Origin: CAYQQK01 sp964420065
Lineage (GTDB): Bacteria; Bacillota; Dethiobacteria; DTU022
Assembly: GCA_964420065.1 (NCBI GenBank)
Contig: CAYQQK010000002.1
Span: 62,001-126,000, forward strand
DNA length: 64,000 nucleotides
Direction: 5' to 3'
Shown here: one piece after another, positions 24,921 through 33,364 of the stretch
Position numbering within the stretch: position 1 is the stretch's first letter
Layout: every line of letters begins with the position of its first letter
Program-made: the position numbers and the translations under genes
Notes under the pieces: generated by a model
The model's database searches: none
The model's input: only the letters and a program-made list of their open reading frames with translations
What the model was told of the DNA's origin: nothing

Positions 24921-26546
24921 TTACATCATCGACATATCGGGGTGCATCGGCGGCCCGGCAGGGCCTTCTTTTTCCGGCTTGTCGGTGACGATGGCTTCGG
25001 TCGTGATCAGGAGCGAGGAAATACTGGCCGCGTTCTGAATGGCCGACCGGGCGACCTTGGTCGGGTCGACGATGCCGGCCTTCATCATGCTCTCAAACGC
25101 CCCGGTCAGGGCATTGTAACCGGTTCCCTTGTCCATGGATTTTACTTTCTCCACCACCACCGAACCTTCCGCCCCGGCATTGGCGGCAATGATCCGCACC
25201 GGTTCTTCGAGGGCGCGCTTGACAATGGCCATGCCGGTGTACTCGTCCCCGGTCAGTTCTTTTTCCAGGGAGTCGAAAGCGTAGGATGCGTTGAGGTAGG
25301 CAACCCCGCCGCCGGGGACGATCCCTTCCTCCACCGCCGCCCGGGTCGCTGAAAGTGCATCTTCAATACGCAGCTTGCGTTCCTTCATCTCGGTTTCAGT
25401 CGCGGCGCCGACTTCAATTACCGCCACCCCGCCGGACAACTTGGCCAGGCGTTCCTGCAGTTTTTCTTTGTCGAAGTCGGAAGTGGTCTCTTCAATCTGC
25501 ACCCGGATTTGACCGATACGCTTCTTGATATCATCGCTTTTACCGGCCCCGTCCACAATGACGGTCTCTTCCTTGCTGATACGCACCTGGCGGGCCTTGC
25601 CGAGCATGTTCAGATCGACGTTCTTCAAATCGATACCGAGATCTTCCGAAATTACCTGCCCGCCGGTGAGAACGGCGATATCTTCGAGCATGGCCTTGCG
25701 GCGGTCACCGAAACCGGGCGCTTTCACGGCCACACAGGTAAAGGTGCCGCGCAGCTTGTTCACGACCAGGGTGGCCAGCGCTTCGCCTTCGACATCTTCG
25801 GCGATGAGCAACATCTGTTTGCCCCGCTGGACGATCTTCTCCAGAAGAGGCAACAGATCATGGATATTGCTCAGCTTGCGGTCGGTGAGAAGAATGAAGG
25901 GGTCTTCCAACACGGCTTCCATTTTTTCCGCGTCGGTCACCATGTAGGGGGAAATGTAACCGCGATCGAATTGCATCCCCTCGACCACCTTCAGGTCGGT
26001 GGTGAAACCCTTCGATTCTTCCACGGTGATCACGCCGTCCTTGCCCACCTTTTCCATGGCCTCGGCGATCAGCTCACCCACGGTCAAATCGTCGGCCGAA
26101 ATGGCGGCGACACGGGTGATGTCTTCTTTCGTTTCCACCGTCTTGCTCATTGCTTCCAGCTCTTTTACCGCTGCCTTTACGGCCCGATCAATGCCCCGCT
26201 TCACGATCATCGGATTGGCCCCGGCGGCCACGTTTTTCATGCCCTCGCGAATGATCGCCTGAGCCAAAAGAGTGGCCGTGGTCGTGCCGTCGCCGGCCAC
26301 ATCCTGCGTTTTGGTGGCTACTTCCTTGAGCAACTGCGCGCCCATGTTCTCAAAATGATCTTCCAATTCGATTTCGCGGGCAATGGTCACGCCGTCATTG
26401 GTGATCTGGGGCGAACCAAATTTTTTATCCAGAACAACATTGCGCCCTTTCGGTCCCAGTGTTACCGTGACCGTATCCGCCATACCGTTGACCCCTCTTT
26501 CCAGGGCCCGGCGGGCATCTTCGCGGTACAGGATCTGTTTTGCCAT
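24921..26546 (-). CDS. groEL: Chaperonin GroEL (Hsp60)
   Basis: 541-residue ATP-dependent folding chaperonin that forms the double ring with GroES. Seen: MAKQILYREDARRAL start, VTLGPKGRNVVL, QDVAGDGTTTATLLA (ATP site), and the GAATETEMKERKLRIEDAL signature. The start at 26546 follows AAGGAGG; the frame extends 7 codons upstream without need. Unusual: the flexible C-terminal tail ends PPMHPDMSMM instead of the common Gly-Gly-Met repeats, which line the folding cavity in most GroELs. Single operon with groES, 26 bp apart, controlled by CIRCE. Confidence 0.98.
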   Translation of the reverse strand: MAKQILYREDARRALERGVNGMADTVTVTLGPKGRNVVLDKKFGSPQITNDGVTIAREIELEDHFENMGAQLLKEVATKTQDVAGDGTTTATLLAQAIIREGMKNVAAGANPMIVKRGIDRAVKAAVKELEAMSKTVETKEDITRVAAISADDLTVGELIAEAMEKVGKDGVITVEESKGFTTDLKVVEGMQFDRGYISPYMVTDAEKMEAVLEDPFILLTDRKLSNIHDLLPLLEKIVQRGKQMLLIAEDVEGEALATLVVNKLRGTFTCVAVKAPGFGDRRKAMLEDIAVLTGGQVISEDLGIDLKNVDLNMLGKARQVRISKEETVIVDGAGKSDDIKKRIGQIRVQIEETTSDFDKEKLQERLAKLSGGVAVIEVGAATETEMKERKLRIEDALSATRAAVEEGIVPGGGVAYLNASYAFDSLEKELTGDEYTGMAIVKRALEEPVRIIAANAGAEGSVVVEKVKSMDKGTGYNALTGAFESMMKAGIVDPTKVARSAIQNAASISSLLITTEAIVTDKPEKEGPAGPPMHPDMSMM

Positions 26547-26572
26547 GAGTGATGAACCTCCTTGCAATTGAA

Positions 26573-26860
26573 TTATTTTACCAGGGCCAGAATGTCATCC
26601 TGGCGCAAAATTAAGTACTCTTCACCCTTTACTTTCACTTCGGTCCCCGCATAGCGTGAAAAAATGATTTTGTCTCCCACTTTGACATCCATTTCCTGGC
26701 GGGTCCCGTTTTCAAGAACTTTTCCGGTTCCGACAGCCATGACTTCCCCTTCCTGGGGTTTTTCCTTGGCTTTGTCCGGCAGGACAATCCCGCTCGCGGT
26801 TTTTTCCTCAGCCTCCAGGACTTTGACCACGACCCGATCTGCCAAAGGCTTAAGATTCAT
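26573..26860 (-). CDS. groES: Co-chaperonin GroES (Hsp10)
   Basis: 95-residue lid of the GroEL chamber. Seen: MNLKPLADRVVVKVLEAEEKT-type opening, the mobile loop region (KTASGIVLPD), the central VGDKIIFSRYAGTEV and the end EYLILRQDDILAL. Length is normal. ATG at 26860 preceded by GAGGAGG. First gene of the groESL operon; a CIRCE operator lies 35 bp upstream, so HrcA repression and heat induction are expected. Confidence 0.98.
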   Translation of the reverse strand: MNLKPLADRVVVKVLEAEEKTASGIVLPDKAKEKPQEGEVMAVGTGKVLENGTRQEMDVKVGDKIIFSRYAGTEVKVKGEEYLILRQDDILALVK

Positions 26861-26894
26861 TGCTTCCCAGCCTCCTCAAGTGTGATTTGGATTA

Positions 26895-26921
26895 GCAGCA
26901 CTCAACGGTTGCGAGTGCTAA
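26895..26921. promoter_or_regulatory. CIRCE operator (HrcA-binding site)
   Basis: GCAGCACTC-N9-GAGTGCTAA. The right arm is the perfect CIRCE consensus and the spacer is exactly 9 nt. The left arm matches at its inner seven bases; TTA occurs 3 bp further out as TTAGCAGCACTC, as if GCA had been duplicated. Confidence 0.93.
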
Positions 26922-26935
26922 CACTAGCTGCAAAA

Positions 26936-26964
26936 ATAATAACCAATTTGCCCGGCGGGCGCAA
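26936..26964 (-). promoter_or_regulatory. groES promoter
   Basis: On the minus strand TTGCGC (26959-26964), 17-nt spacer, TATTAT (26936-26941). The start site would fall near the CIRCE element just downstream, as expected for HrcA repression. The rest of the gap up to 27181 shows nothing recognisable. Confidence 0.6.
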
Positions 26965-27181
26965 ACGGCTAATAATACCTTTTGACGCCGTTAAGTAGCT
27001 CACACACGAATACAAACGATTTATCGCCCGGTTGCTTCATTTTACAAATTGGTTTTGTCACCATATTATGTTCATGGCCAACCGGGAATATACGTATGCT
27101 CAAGACCGGGCGCAAAACGTAACGCACCGCTTCAAGCGCATACGTGAAATCGACCAGGGCGGTGGTTTTTACCTGCCGCTC

Positions 27182-27724
27182 CTAAAGAAAAATAATTTCC
27201 CCTTTGATCTCCGCCCCGGACAGGTGGAGACGCCCGCATGAGGGCCGCCCCATCCAGCGCGGGTCTACCGCCGAACCGGGGTTAAAGAGAAGGGTCCCCG
27301 CCACGGTTTCGTTGAACGGTTGGTGACTGTGGCCGAAGACGATCACGTCGGGAAAGGGGTCCTCCCGGGCAAAAGCGGCCCGGGCCCGTTCCCAGGTCCT
27401 GCCGCCGCTCCCGTGGCTGTGCACCAAACCGATGCGTACGGATCCGGCCCGCAGCAAAAGTTTTTCTCCGAGGCGGTTCAAAAGCGGCCGGGGATCCATG
27501 TTTCCGGCCACCGCATGCACCGGGGCCAGGGCGGCCAGCTCCGCGAGAACGCTTTCTTCAACCAGATCGCCGGCATGCAAGATCAGTTCGACCCCCTCCA
27601 GCACTCGCCATAAGGCTTCCGGCAGATGCCGGCCCCGGGTCGGGATATGGGTGTCGGACACGACCCCGATCCGGCGGATCGGGCCGGTTTCAACAAAACG
27701 TGTCTGCTGCGACAAGTCCATCAC
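27182..27724 (-). CDS. Metallophosphoesterase, YfcE/MJ0936 family
   Basis: About 180-residue dimetal phosphodiesterase. Seen: all metal-binding motifs in order: SDTHIP (D-x-H), HAGDLVEE (GD), GNMDPR (GNxD), HSHGSGG and FGHSHQP (GHxH). Members hydrolyse model phosphodiesters and some act on 2',3'-cyclic nucleotides; the physiological substrate is unknown. Start options: GTG 27724, ATG 27721 or TTG 27715; the Shine-Dalgarno GGGGAGG spaces best to the TTG. Upstream neighbour on the same strand is the SPOCS-LysM gene, separated by a terminator. Confidence 0.92.
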   Translation of the reverse strand: MMDLSQQTRFVETGPIRRIGVVSDTHIPTRGRHLPEALWRVLEGVELILHAGDLVEESVLAELAALAPVHAVAGNMDPRPLLNRLGEKLLLRAGSVRIGLVHSHGSGGRTWERARAAFAREDPFPDVIVFGHSHQPFNETVAGTLLFNPGSAVDPRWMGRPSCGRLHLSGAEIKGEIIFL

Positions 27725-27832
27725 CTCCCCACCGGCGGGAACTGCTTTTATTATACCAAACCTTTACCGGCGCACTGCGGGGAAAAAAGCGGGGGCAACC
27801 CCCTGCGGAGGGAAAGGGAAAGAGGGTGCACG

Positions 27833-27872
27833 AAAAAAGCCCCCGGCGCCGGCTACAGTGCCGGCCCGGGGG
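27833..27872 (-). terminator. Terminator after the SPOCS-LysM gene
   Basis: Arms CCCCCGGGCCGGC and GCCGGCGCCGGGGG around ACTGTA, followed on the minus strand by TTTTTTC, 60 nt beyond the stop at 27933. Confidence 0.88.
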
Positions 27873-27932
27873 AAACGGCGTCTTGCAGGGGCGGATCCCT
27901 TTGCCTTCCGGGGGAGCCGGTCCCGGCCCCGG

Positions 27933-29429
27933 CTATGAACGCGGAATGTAGACCTTTTCACCGGCCGTGATCCGGGAGGGATCTTGCAGTTGCGGGTTGA
28001 CCGCCAGCAGCTCTTCGCGCGTAACCCGGAACCGCCGCGCGATCAGCGGCACGGTGTCGCCCGCCTGGACCAGGTACAGCGCGGCGGGAACCGAAGGAGG
28101 TTCCAGGATCGTGACTCCGGTAACGATGTGCAACTGAACGTTTTCCGTAACCTGCACCGCCAGGCCCAGGGCCACCTCCTGCTCCACCCGATCCGCCGCG
28201 ATCAGGGCAGCCGCCGCCGGAACCGGATACGCTGCCAGACTGACGTCAAAACCGGGATGGCATCCGGGCATGGGCGCGGTCACGGCAAAGGGTATCTCTT
28301 CGCGCTGATAAAGAAGGCTTTCTTCTTCTTTCAAGCAGTACAGCTTTTGCACAAACGTCCCGGTGACGGCAATCTCGTTTTCAAACGCCCGCCCCGTCAG
28401 TTTCTCCAGCTCCAGATCGGCCTGGATCAATTTTGCCGCCGGCTCGGGAAGCCGGGTCATGAATTTAAGGTCTTCCCGCACTTCCATTTCACCGCGCACA
28501 TGCTCCAGGCTCAAGGCCCGTTTCCGAATTCCGGGACCGGAACCGCTCACCCCGGTCAGCGGTTCCAAAGAGAGCAGGGTTGAAAGGGCCACCCGGGCTT
28601 CGAGGATCATTTTCAGGGTCATGCTTTTCCCCGGTGTTTCCGCCGGCTGCCATTTGAGCGGCACTATTTTCATCTCAACCCGGGCTCGTTGCCCGGGGGC
28701 GGCCTCCGGCACGGTCAGGGTCAGTGCCGACGGTACTTTGAAGGCATGGCTCCGCAGAGCATGATCGCCGTTCAGATAAAGGATCTGCAGGGCGATACTG
28801 CCGCCCAGGTCTACTTTTCCCTTTCCCGCAACAGCGGTGTACCCCTGCGGCAGGGCGGTCACCCGAAATATTTGCACCGCTTCTTCCGGCAGCTCTACTA
28901 CATTCTCGACTATCTCCCGTGCCGTTTTTTCGCCGATCATATTGGCAACGGTTACCGGGGTCCGGGCTAGCCCGGTCTCCCCCGCTCCGGTTACCGCGAC
29001 CGGCATTTCAACCCGTTCCCACTCCTCTACTTCGACCAAAAAATCGAGGGCAAATTCCAGCCGCACCGCATGGCCCTCTTCTTCCACGGTAAAAACCGGG
29101 ACGGTGGCGGCGCTTGTCACCCGGACCAAATTTTCGGGCCTTACCCCGGGAAGGTCGAGCAGATGCTGAAATTGAAGGAGTTCCTCCTCCCGACGCCATA
29201 AATGGTCATGATCCCGGTAATAAAGGACTGCCGCGATCTGTCCGTTAATGGAGACCCGGTCCGAACCGGCGCGGGCCTTCAGTTTATGCTCCCGCGTACT
29301 CGCCTCGATCACCAGCGCCACCGGAGCCGGCAAGACAACCAGGGCGGCAAGGGACGCCCGGAAATGCTTGCGGCTGATGGTCCTCCGGACCGATACAGTC
29401 GTTGTTTCCAACCGGAACATTCTTTCCAT
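27933..29429 (-). CDS. SPOCS (DUF3794) domain protein with C-terminal LysM, spore-coat type
   Basis: 498 residues. Seen: repeated beta-rich SPOCS/DUF3794-like modules (about 30-130, 155-260 and 300-430, each with a KVLYY/LQILYL-type strand and VEVEEW-like segments) and one LysM domain at the C-terminus (about 452-497: YLVQAGDTVPLIARRF, LLAVNPQL, AGEKVYIPRS), which binds N-acetylglucosamine polymers. Proteins of this architecture occur in spore-forming Clostridia and are linked to the spore coat or cortex interface. No signal peptide, as expected for a protein made in the mother cell. The ATG at 29429 follows GGAGG at 8 nt; the frame continues upstream to a GTG at 29444. Confidence 0.85.
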   Translation of the reverse strand: MERMFRLETTTVSVRRTISRKHFRASLAALVVLPAPVALVIEASTREHKLKARAGSDRVSINGQIAAVLYYRDHDHLWRREEELLQFQHLLDLPGVRPENLVRVTSAATVPVFTVEEEGHAVRLEFALDFLVEVEEWERVEMPVAVTGAGETGLARTPVTVANMIGEKTAREIVENVVELPEEAVQIFRVTALPQGYTAVAGKGKVDLGGSIALQILYLNGDHALRSHAFKVPSALTLTVPEAAPGQRARVEMKIVPLKWQPAETPGKSMTLKMILEARVALSTLLSLEPLTGVSGSGPGIRKRALSLEHVRGEMEVREDLKFMTRLPEPAAKLIQADLELEKLTGRAFENEIAVTGTFVQKLYCLKEEESLLYQREEIPFAVTAPMPGCHPGFDVSLAAYPVPAAAALIAADRVEQEVALGLAVQVTENVQLHIVTGVTILEPPSVPAALYLVQAGDTVPLIARRFRVTREELLAVNPQLQDPSRITAGEKVYIPRS

Positions 29430-29574
29430 CGTAATCTCCTCCACGGCATTCTCATACCAATATATGCCGGGTCAAGGGCGGATACCCCGCAGGAAATTGC
29501 CTCCTGCCGCCGAAACTTAGAGTTGTGCTCTGCGCCGGATGGCTTTTCCGGCATGAAACGGGGTCATACGGCTG

Positions 29575-30357
29575 TTGATATGGAATATCTTACAAGGGCT
29601 GGCGGTCGGAACGGCAATCATTTTACCGGGCCTGAGCGGCGGAACGGCCCTGGTCCTGCTGGGGATCTACCGCCAGTTTTTGCAGGACCTGGCCGGGCTG
29701 CGGTTAAGACCGTACCTGCCCCACTTCTGCGGTGCGGCGCTGGGCGCCCTGGCCGGAATCCGTCTCATCGGCCATGCCATGACGCACTACCCGGGGCCGT
29801 TGACGGCTTTTTTGCTGGGGATGCTGGCCGCATCGTTGTCCCTGGTCGCACGGCAGGCCGAACGCATTCGCCCCGAACCCGTGGCCTTGTTTTGCGGGCT
29901 GGCCGCTTTTGCCGCCGCCTGGGTTTTTTCCGGGCTGCCCGGTCATGGGTTTACGGGGCCGGGACCCGATTCATTGCTTGTTTATTTTGCCGGGGGAGCG
30001 ATCGCCAGTGCGACCATGCTTTTACCCGGGGTGTCCGGGGGGGCGCTCCTGGTGGCGCTGGGGCTTTACGACAACTGCATCCTGGCTTTCAATCTGCGCC
30101 AGTGGCCGATTCTCTTCAGCCTGAGCGCCGGTTTCGCCGTGGGGCTTCTCGGTTTTGCCCGTTTTCTGGACGCTTTTTACCGCCGCCAGGGCAACCGGGC
30201 TACTTTCCTTTTACTCGGTCTCATCGGAGGATCAACCCGCGCGCTTGTTCCGGACGAAATAAACGGCGTTACCGCCGGCGCGGCGGTGAGCGGAGCGCTG
30301 TTGGTCCTGGCGGCCGCTTATTTTTCCAAAACAAGCCGGGGAAAAAGGGAACCCTGA
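29575..30357 (+). CDS. DUF368 membrane protein, candidate undecaprenyl-phosphate translocase
   Basis: 260-residue membrane protein with about eight helices and two copies of the family hallmark: ILPGLSGGTALVLLGIY near the N-terminus and LLPGVSGGALLVALGLYD in the second half. DUF368 proteins (PopT group) have been shown to recycle undecaprenyl phosphate across the membrane. Start is a TTG at 29575 with only a weak upstream ACGGGGTC. It is directly followed by wecB (95 bp), so lipid-carrier recycling and an envelope sugar pathway are placed together. Divergent from the SPOCS-LysM gene; the shared 145-bp gap must hold both promoters. Confidence 0.88.
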   Translation: MIWNILQGLAVGTAIILPGLSGGTALVLLGIYRQFLQDLAGLRLRPYLPHFCGAALGALAGIRLIGHAMTHYPGPLTAFLLGMLAASLSLVARQAERIRPEPVALFCGLAAFAAAWVFSGLPGHGFTGPGPDSLLVYFAGGAIASATMLLPGVSGGALLVALGLYDNCILAFNLRQWPILFSLSAGFAVGLLGFARFLDAFYRRQGNRATFLLLGLIGGSTRALVPDEINGVTAGAAVSGALLVLAAAYFSKTSRGKREP

Positions 30358-30451
30358 AAGAGAGTTTTCGGCGGCAATTTAGCGTTGCCCCGGGTCACTG
30401 TTCGCCCCGTTGGCAACTGCCGCAAAAACCGCCGGTGGAGGAAAAAGCAAA

Positions 30452-31627
30452 ATGCCGTCCATACTAGCGATCTTCGGCACCCGCCCCGAGGCAATCAAGA
30501 TGGCGCCCCTGGTTTCTGTGCTCAAAGAGACCCCCGGGTTGCACGCGGAAGTGGCGGTCACGGCCCAGCATCGGGAAATGCTGGACCAGGTGCTGGTCCA
30601 GTTCGGGATCAAACCGGCGTACGACCTGGACCTGATGCGCCCCGGCCAGAGCCTCGGCGGCATCACCGCTCGCGTCCTGCGCGGTCTGAAAACAGTGCTG
30701 GCCCGGGCCAGGCCCGATCTGATCCTGGTCCACGGCGATACCACCACCACTTTTGCCGCGGCCCTGGCCGCGTTTTACCGGCGCTGCCCGCTGGGCCATG
30801 TTGAAGCCGGCCTGCGTTCGGGGAATAAAAACAGCCCTTACCCCGAAGAAATAAACCGGCGCCTGACGGCGGTTCTGGCCGATCTCCATTTTGCCCCCAC
30901 CGCCGGGGCCGCGGCAAACCTTTACCGGGAAGGGATCCCACCCAAACAGGTCTTTATCACGGGAAACACGGCTATCGATACCCTGCGCATGACCGTGCGG
31001 GACGATTTTCGTTTCACCGCGCCGCAACTGCAGGCCCTCGATTTTTCCCGGCCGGTCCTTTTGGCCGAGATCCATCGCCGGGAAAACTGGGGCCCGGCCC
31101 TTGATCAGATCTGCACCGCTTTGAGACAACTGGTGCAGGACTGCGGCTGCCCGCTCGTTTTCCCGGTGCACCGCAATCCCATCGTGCGCGAACGGGTGTT
31201 TCAGGTTCTCGGGAACACCCCGGGAGTGCTGCTTCTGGATCCCCTCGACCCCCGCTCTTTCCACAACCTCCTCGCCCGTTGTTACCTCGTTCTGACCGAC
31301 TCCGGAGGTATCCAGGAGGAGGCTCCCTCCCTGGGGCGGCCGGTGCTGGTGCTCCGTGAAACCACCGAACGCCCCGAAGCGGTCACCGCCGGCACGGTGC
31401 GCCTGGCGGGAACTCGCCGCGAAACGATCTACCGCACCGCCCGTGAACTTTTGGAGAATCGCCGCGCCTATGAGGCCATGGCCCGCTCGATCAACCCCTA
31501 CGGCGACGGACGGGCTGCGGGACGAATCCGGGACGCGATCCTTTATCATTTCGGCCTGCGGAAAGACCGCCCCCGCCGCTTCAATCCCGGCCGGAATCGC
31601 CCTCCCGGGAGGCCAGCATCGCCTTGA
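30452..31627 (+). CDS. wecB: UDP-N-acetylglucosamine 2-epimerase (non-hydrolysing)
   Basis: Interconverts UDP-GlcNAc and UDP-ManNAc, supplying ManNAc for teichoic-acid linkage units or surface polysaccharide. 391 residues. Seen: FGTRPEAIKMAPL, HGDTTTTFAAALAAFY, GHVEAGLRSGN, EEINRRLT, LLAEIHRRENWG and LTDSGGIQEEAPSLG, all family motifs. The ATG at 30452 follows GGAGG; a frame opening at 30410 has no signal. Its 3' end overlaps by 47 bp the 3' end of the convergent gene. Confidence 0.95.
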   Translation: MPSILAIFGTRPEAIKMAPLVSVLKETPGLHAEVAVTAQHREMLDQVLVQFGIKPAYDLDLMRPGQSLGGITARVLRGLKTVLARARPDLILVHGDTTTTFAAALAAFYRRCPLGHVEAGLRSGNKNSPYPEEINRRLTAVLADLHFAPTAGAAANLYREGIPPKQVFITGNTAIDTLRMTVRDDFRFTAPQLQALDFSRPVLLAEIHRRENWGPALDQICTALRQLVQDCGCPLVFPVHRNPIVRERVFQVLGNTPGVLLLDPLDPRSFHNLLARCYLVLTDSGGIQEEAPSLGRPVLVLRETTERPEAVTAGTVRLAGTRRETIYRTARELLENRRAYEAMARSINPYGDGRAAGRIRDAILYHFGLRKDRPRRFNPGRNRPPGRPASP

Positions 31628-32168
31628 CCAGACTCTCCAGCAAAACCCACCATTCCCGGGGCAGATCCGGCCTGGCGCTCTTCCCCTCCTCGGAAAGAAG
31701 CCGTTCCAACTCGCCCCGGCAGCGATCCTGGAGAATCTTACCGCGCTGCAATTTTTTCCGTGCCGTCTGCTCGGTATAGAGACACTCCAGGTTGTGATGA
31801 CCCCGCAGGAGCAGCCGGCATTTCCCCGGAGATGTTGTCGTGGTCAGCTCTTCCACCGCGAGACAATTGACATAGCCGTAAGAACCGTCGTGACGGCCGA
31901 CCGGCCGGCGCATTTTCAAAGGAACCAGGATCAGCGCGGCGGAAAAGGGCAAAGGCATGCCTTGCGCCAGGCCGAGGTAACGGCCGCAATCACGGCGCAG
32001 CGCCTCCAGGTCGAGACAGTACGAGCGGGCCAGACGACGCAAGTTCCAGCGCACCGTGCGCCGGTCGGAGATCACCGCACCGGCGGTGGTATAAATCCGG
32101 GTCGAGTTTGCTCCATCAGGAGCATACCAGGGTGAAAGTGCGGCCAGGTTTTCCCGCCATTGTTTCAT
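31581..32168 (-). CDS. Hypothetical protein, weakly ComK-like
   Basis: 195 residues, no membrane segment. Not confidently assigned. The pattern GANSTRIYTTAG, then RRLARSYCLDLEALRRDCGR, a buried PLPFSAALILVPLKMRR and GSYGYVNCLAVEEL follows the order and spacing of ComK, the competence transcription factor (about 192 residues), but identity is low. The ATG at 32168 follows GGGAGTG at 8 nt; the frame continues to 32255. It is convergent with wecB with tails overlapping. If it is ComK-like it would regulate DNA uptake genes; otherwise it is an orphan. Confidence 0.6.
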   Translation of the reverse strand: MKQWRENLAALSPWYAPDGANSTRIYTTAGAVISDRRTVRWNLRRLARSYCLDLEALRRDCGRYLGLAQGMPLPFSAALILVPLKMRRPVGRHDGSYGYVNCLAVEELTTTTSPGKCRLLLRGHHNLECLYTEQTARKKLQRGKILQDRCRGELERLLSEEGKSARPDLPREWWVLLESLVKAMLASREGDSGRD

Positions 32169-32377
32169 CCCCCAATCACTCCCGAGTATGGCCGTATCAA
32201 GCGGGCCCAACAAGGCCTGATTTTGAAAAGAAAAAAAGTAGCGTATCCGCCACAAAATAAATTCTTGACCGGAAAAGAAAGCGCTTGTCCTTCAAAAATA
32301 CCGGTTCAAAACGCTCTCCGGCGTGAAGGCTGTTTGGCCTCGATCTGTTTTAGTATATGTAATCGTATTGACCGGGT

Positions 32378-33337
32378 TTACGGTTCCGGGCCTATTTTCG
32401 TCAGCAGTTCACGCATCGACTCAACCTGGAGCGGCAGGCCCTGTTCCAGGGTGACCCGGGGTTTAAACGATAGCTCTTGCCGCGCCCGCCCGGTGGCGGC
32501 ACTGCTGTGGCGGGGGTCACCGGCCTGGACCGGGCGATGGACCAGTTTCAGCGAACGACCCACCAGTTGCTCCAGCCGCCGCAGCACCGCGTTGATCGAA
32601 GTGCGGCAGCCGCCGCCAATATTGTAGACTCGCCCTGTCGCCCCCGGTGCGCGCGCCGCGGCCAAATTTGCCTCGATCACATCGTCGACGAAGGTAAAAT
32701 CGCGGGTTTGTTCGCCATCCCCATAGATCGTGATCGCTTCGCCCCGCAGCGCGGCGCGTACAAAACGGTGAAAGGCCATATCCGGCCGCTGGCCCGGACC
32801 GTAGACGGTAAAATAGCGCAAAGAGACGACGGGCACCGCAAATTCACGCGCATAAATGCAACAGAGATGTTCCGCCGCCAGTTTCGTCATCCCGTACGGT
32901 GAAATGGGCCGGGGCAATATTTCCTCCGGAGTGGGCAGGGTCAAAGCCGCCCCGTAGATGGAAGAAGATGAAGCATAAACCAAACGACGAGGCGGTCGGG
33001 ACCGAACCGCCTCCAGCAAACGCTGGGTGGCGAAAAGGTTATGATGCAGGTAGGCGGAAAAAGAATCGCCCCAACTGGAGCGGACCCCCGGCTGGGCCGC
33101 CTGATGAAAAACCAGTTCCGCGTCCTGCAGCAGTTGTTCCGGGCAATCGGCCAGGTCGGCCTCGATCAGGTCAAAACGGGGACGGCCCCGTAATTCCCGG
33201 AGGTTATATTCTTTAAACGCACGGGGGTAATACCCGGTAAAACAGTCCACCCCCCGCACCGTGTACCCTTCTTCGAGAAGACGCAAACACAGGCGCGACC
33301 CGATAAACCCGGCCGCCCCGGTAACCAGGGCCAGCAT
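32378..33337 (-). CDS. NAD-dependent nucleotide-sugar epimerase/dehydratase (SDR)
   Basis: 319-residue extended short-chain dehydrogenase. Seen: Rossmann GAAGFIGSRL (GxxGxxG), FHQAAQPGVR, SSSSIYG with the catalytic Ser, and YGMTK (YxxxK). The PGVRxSW and GQRPDMAFHRF motifs suggest a UDP-glucuronate or UDP-glucose 4-epimerase-like enzyme. The ATG at 33337 follows AAGGAGGAG. Next gene downstream on the same strand is the ComK-like gene after 209 bp; upstream is pyrF after 27 bp. It likely feeds surface polysaccharide with wecB and the cell-wall genes nearby. Substrate not determinable here. Confidence 0.88.
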   Translation of the reverse strand: MLALVTGAAGFIGSRLCLRLLEEGYTVRGVDCFTGYYPRAFKEYNLRELRGRPRFDLIEADLADCPEQLLQDAELVFHQAAQPGVRSSWGDSFSAYLHHNLFATQRLLEAVRSRPPRRLVYASSSSIYGAALTLPTPEEILPRPISPYGMTKLAAEHLCCIYAREFAVPVVSLRYFTVYGPGQRPDMAFHRFVRAALRGEAITIYGDGEQTRDFTFVDDVIEANLAAARAPGATGRVYNIGGGCRTSINAVLRRLEQLVGRSLKLVHRPVQAGDPRHSSAATGRARQELSFKPRVTLEQGLPLQVESMRELLTKIGPEP

Positions 33338-33364
33338 CCGATAGCTCCTCCTTAATAAACCGCC

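Noticed and set aside
27032..27241. 69-residue plus-strand frame upstream of groES
   Set aside because: Runs into the phosphoesterase gene on the opposite strand, no ribosome site, no known family.
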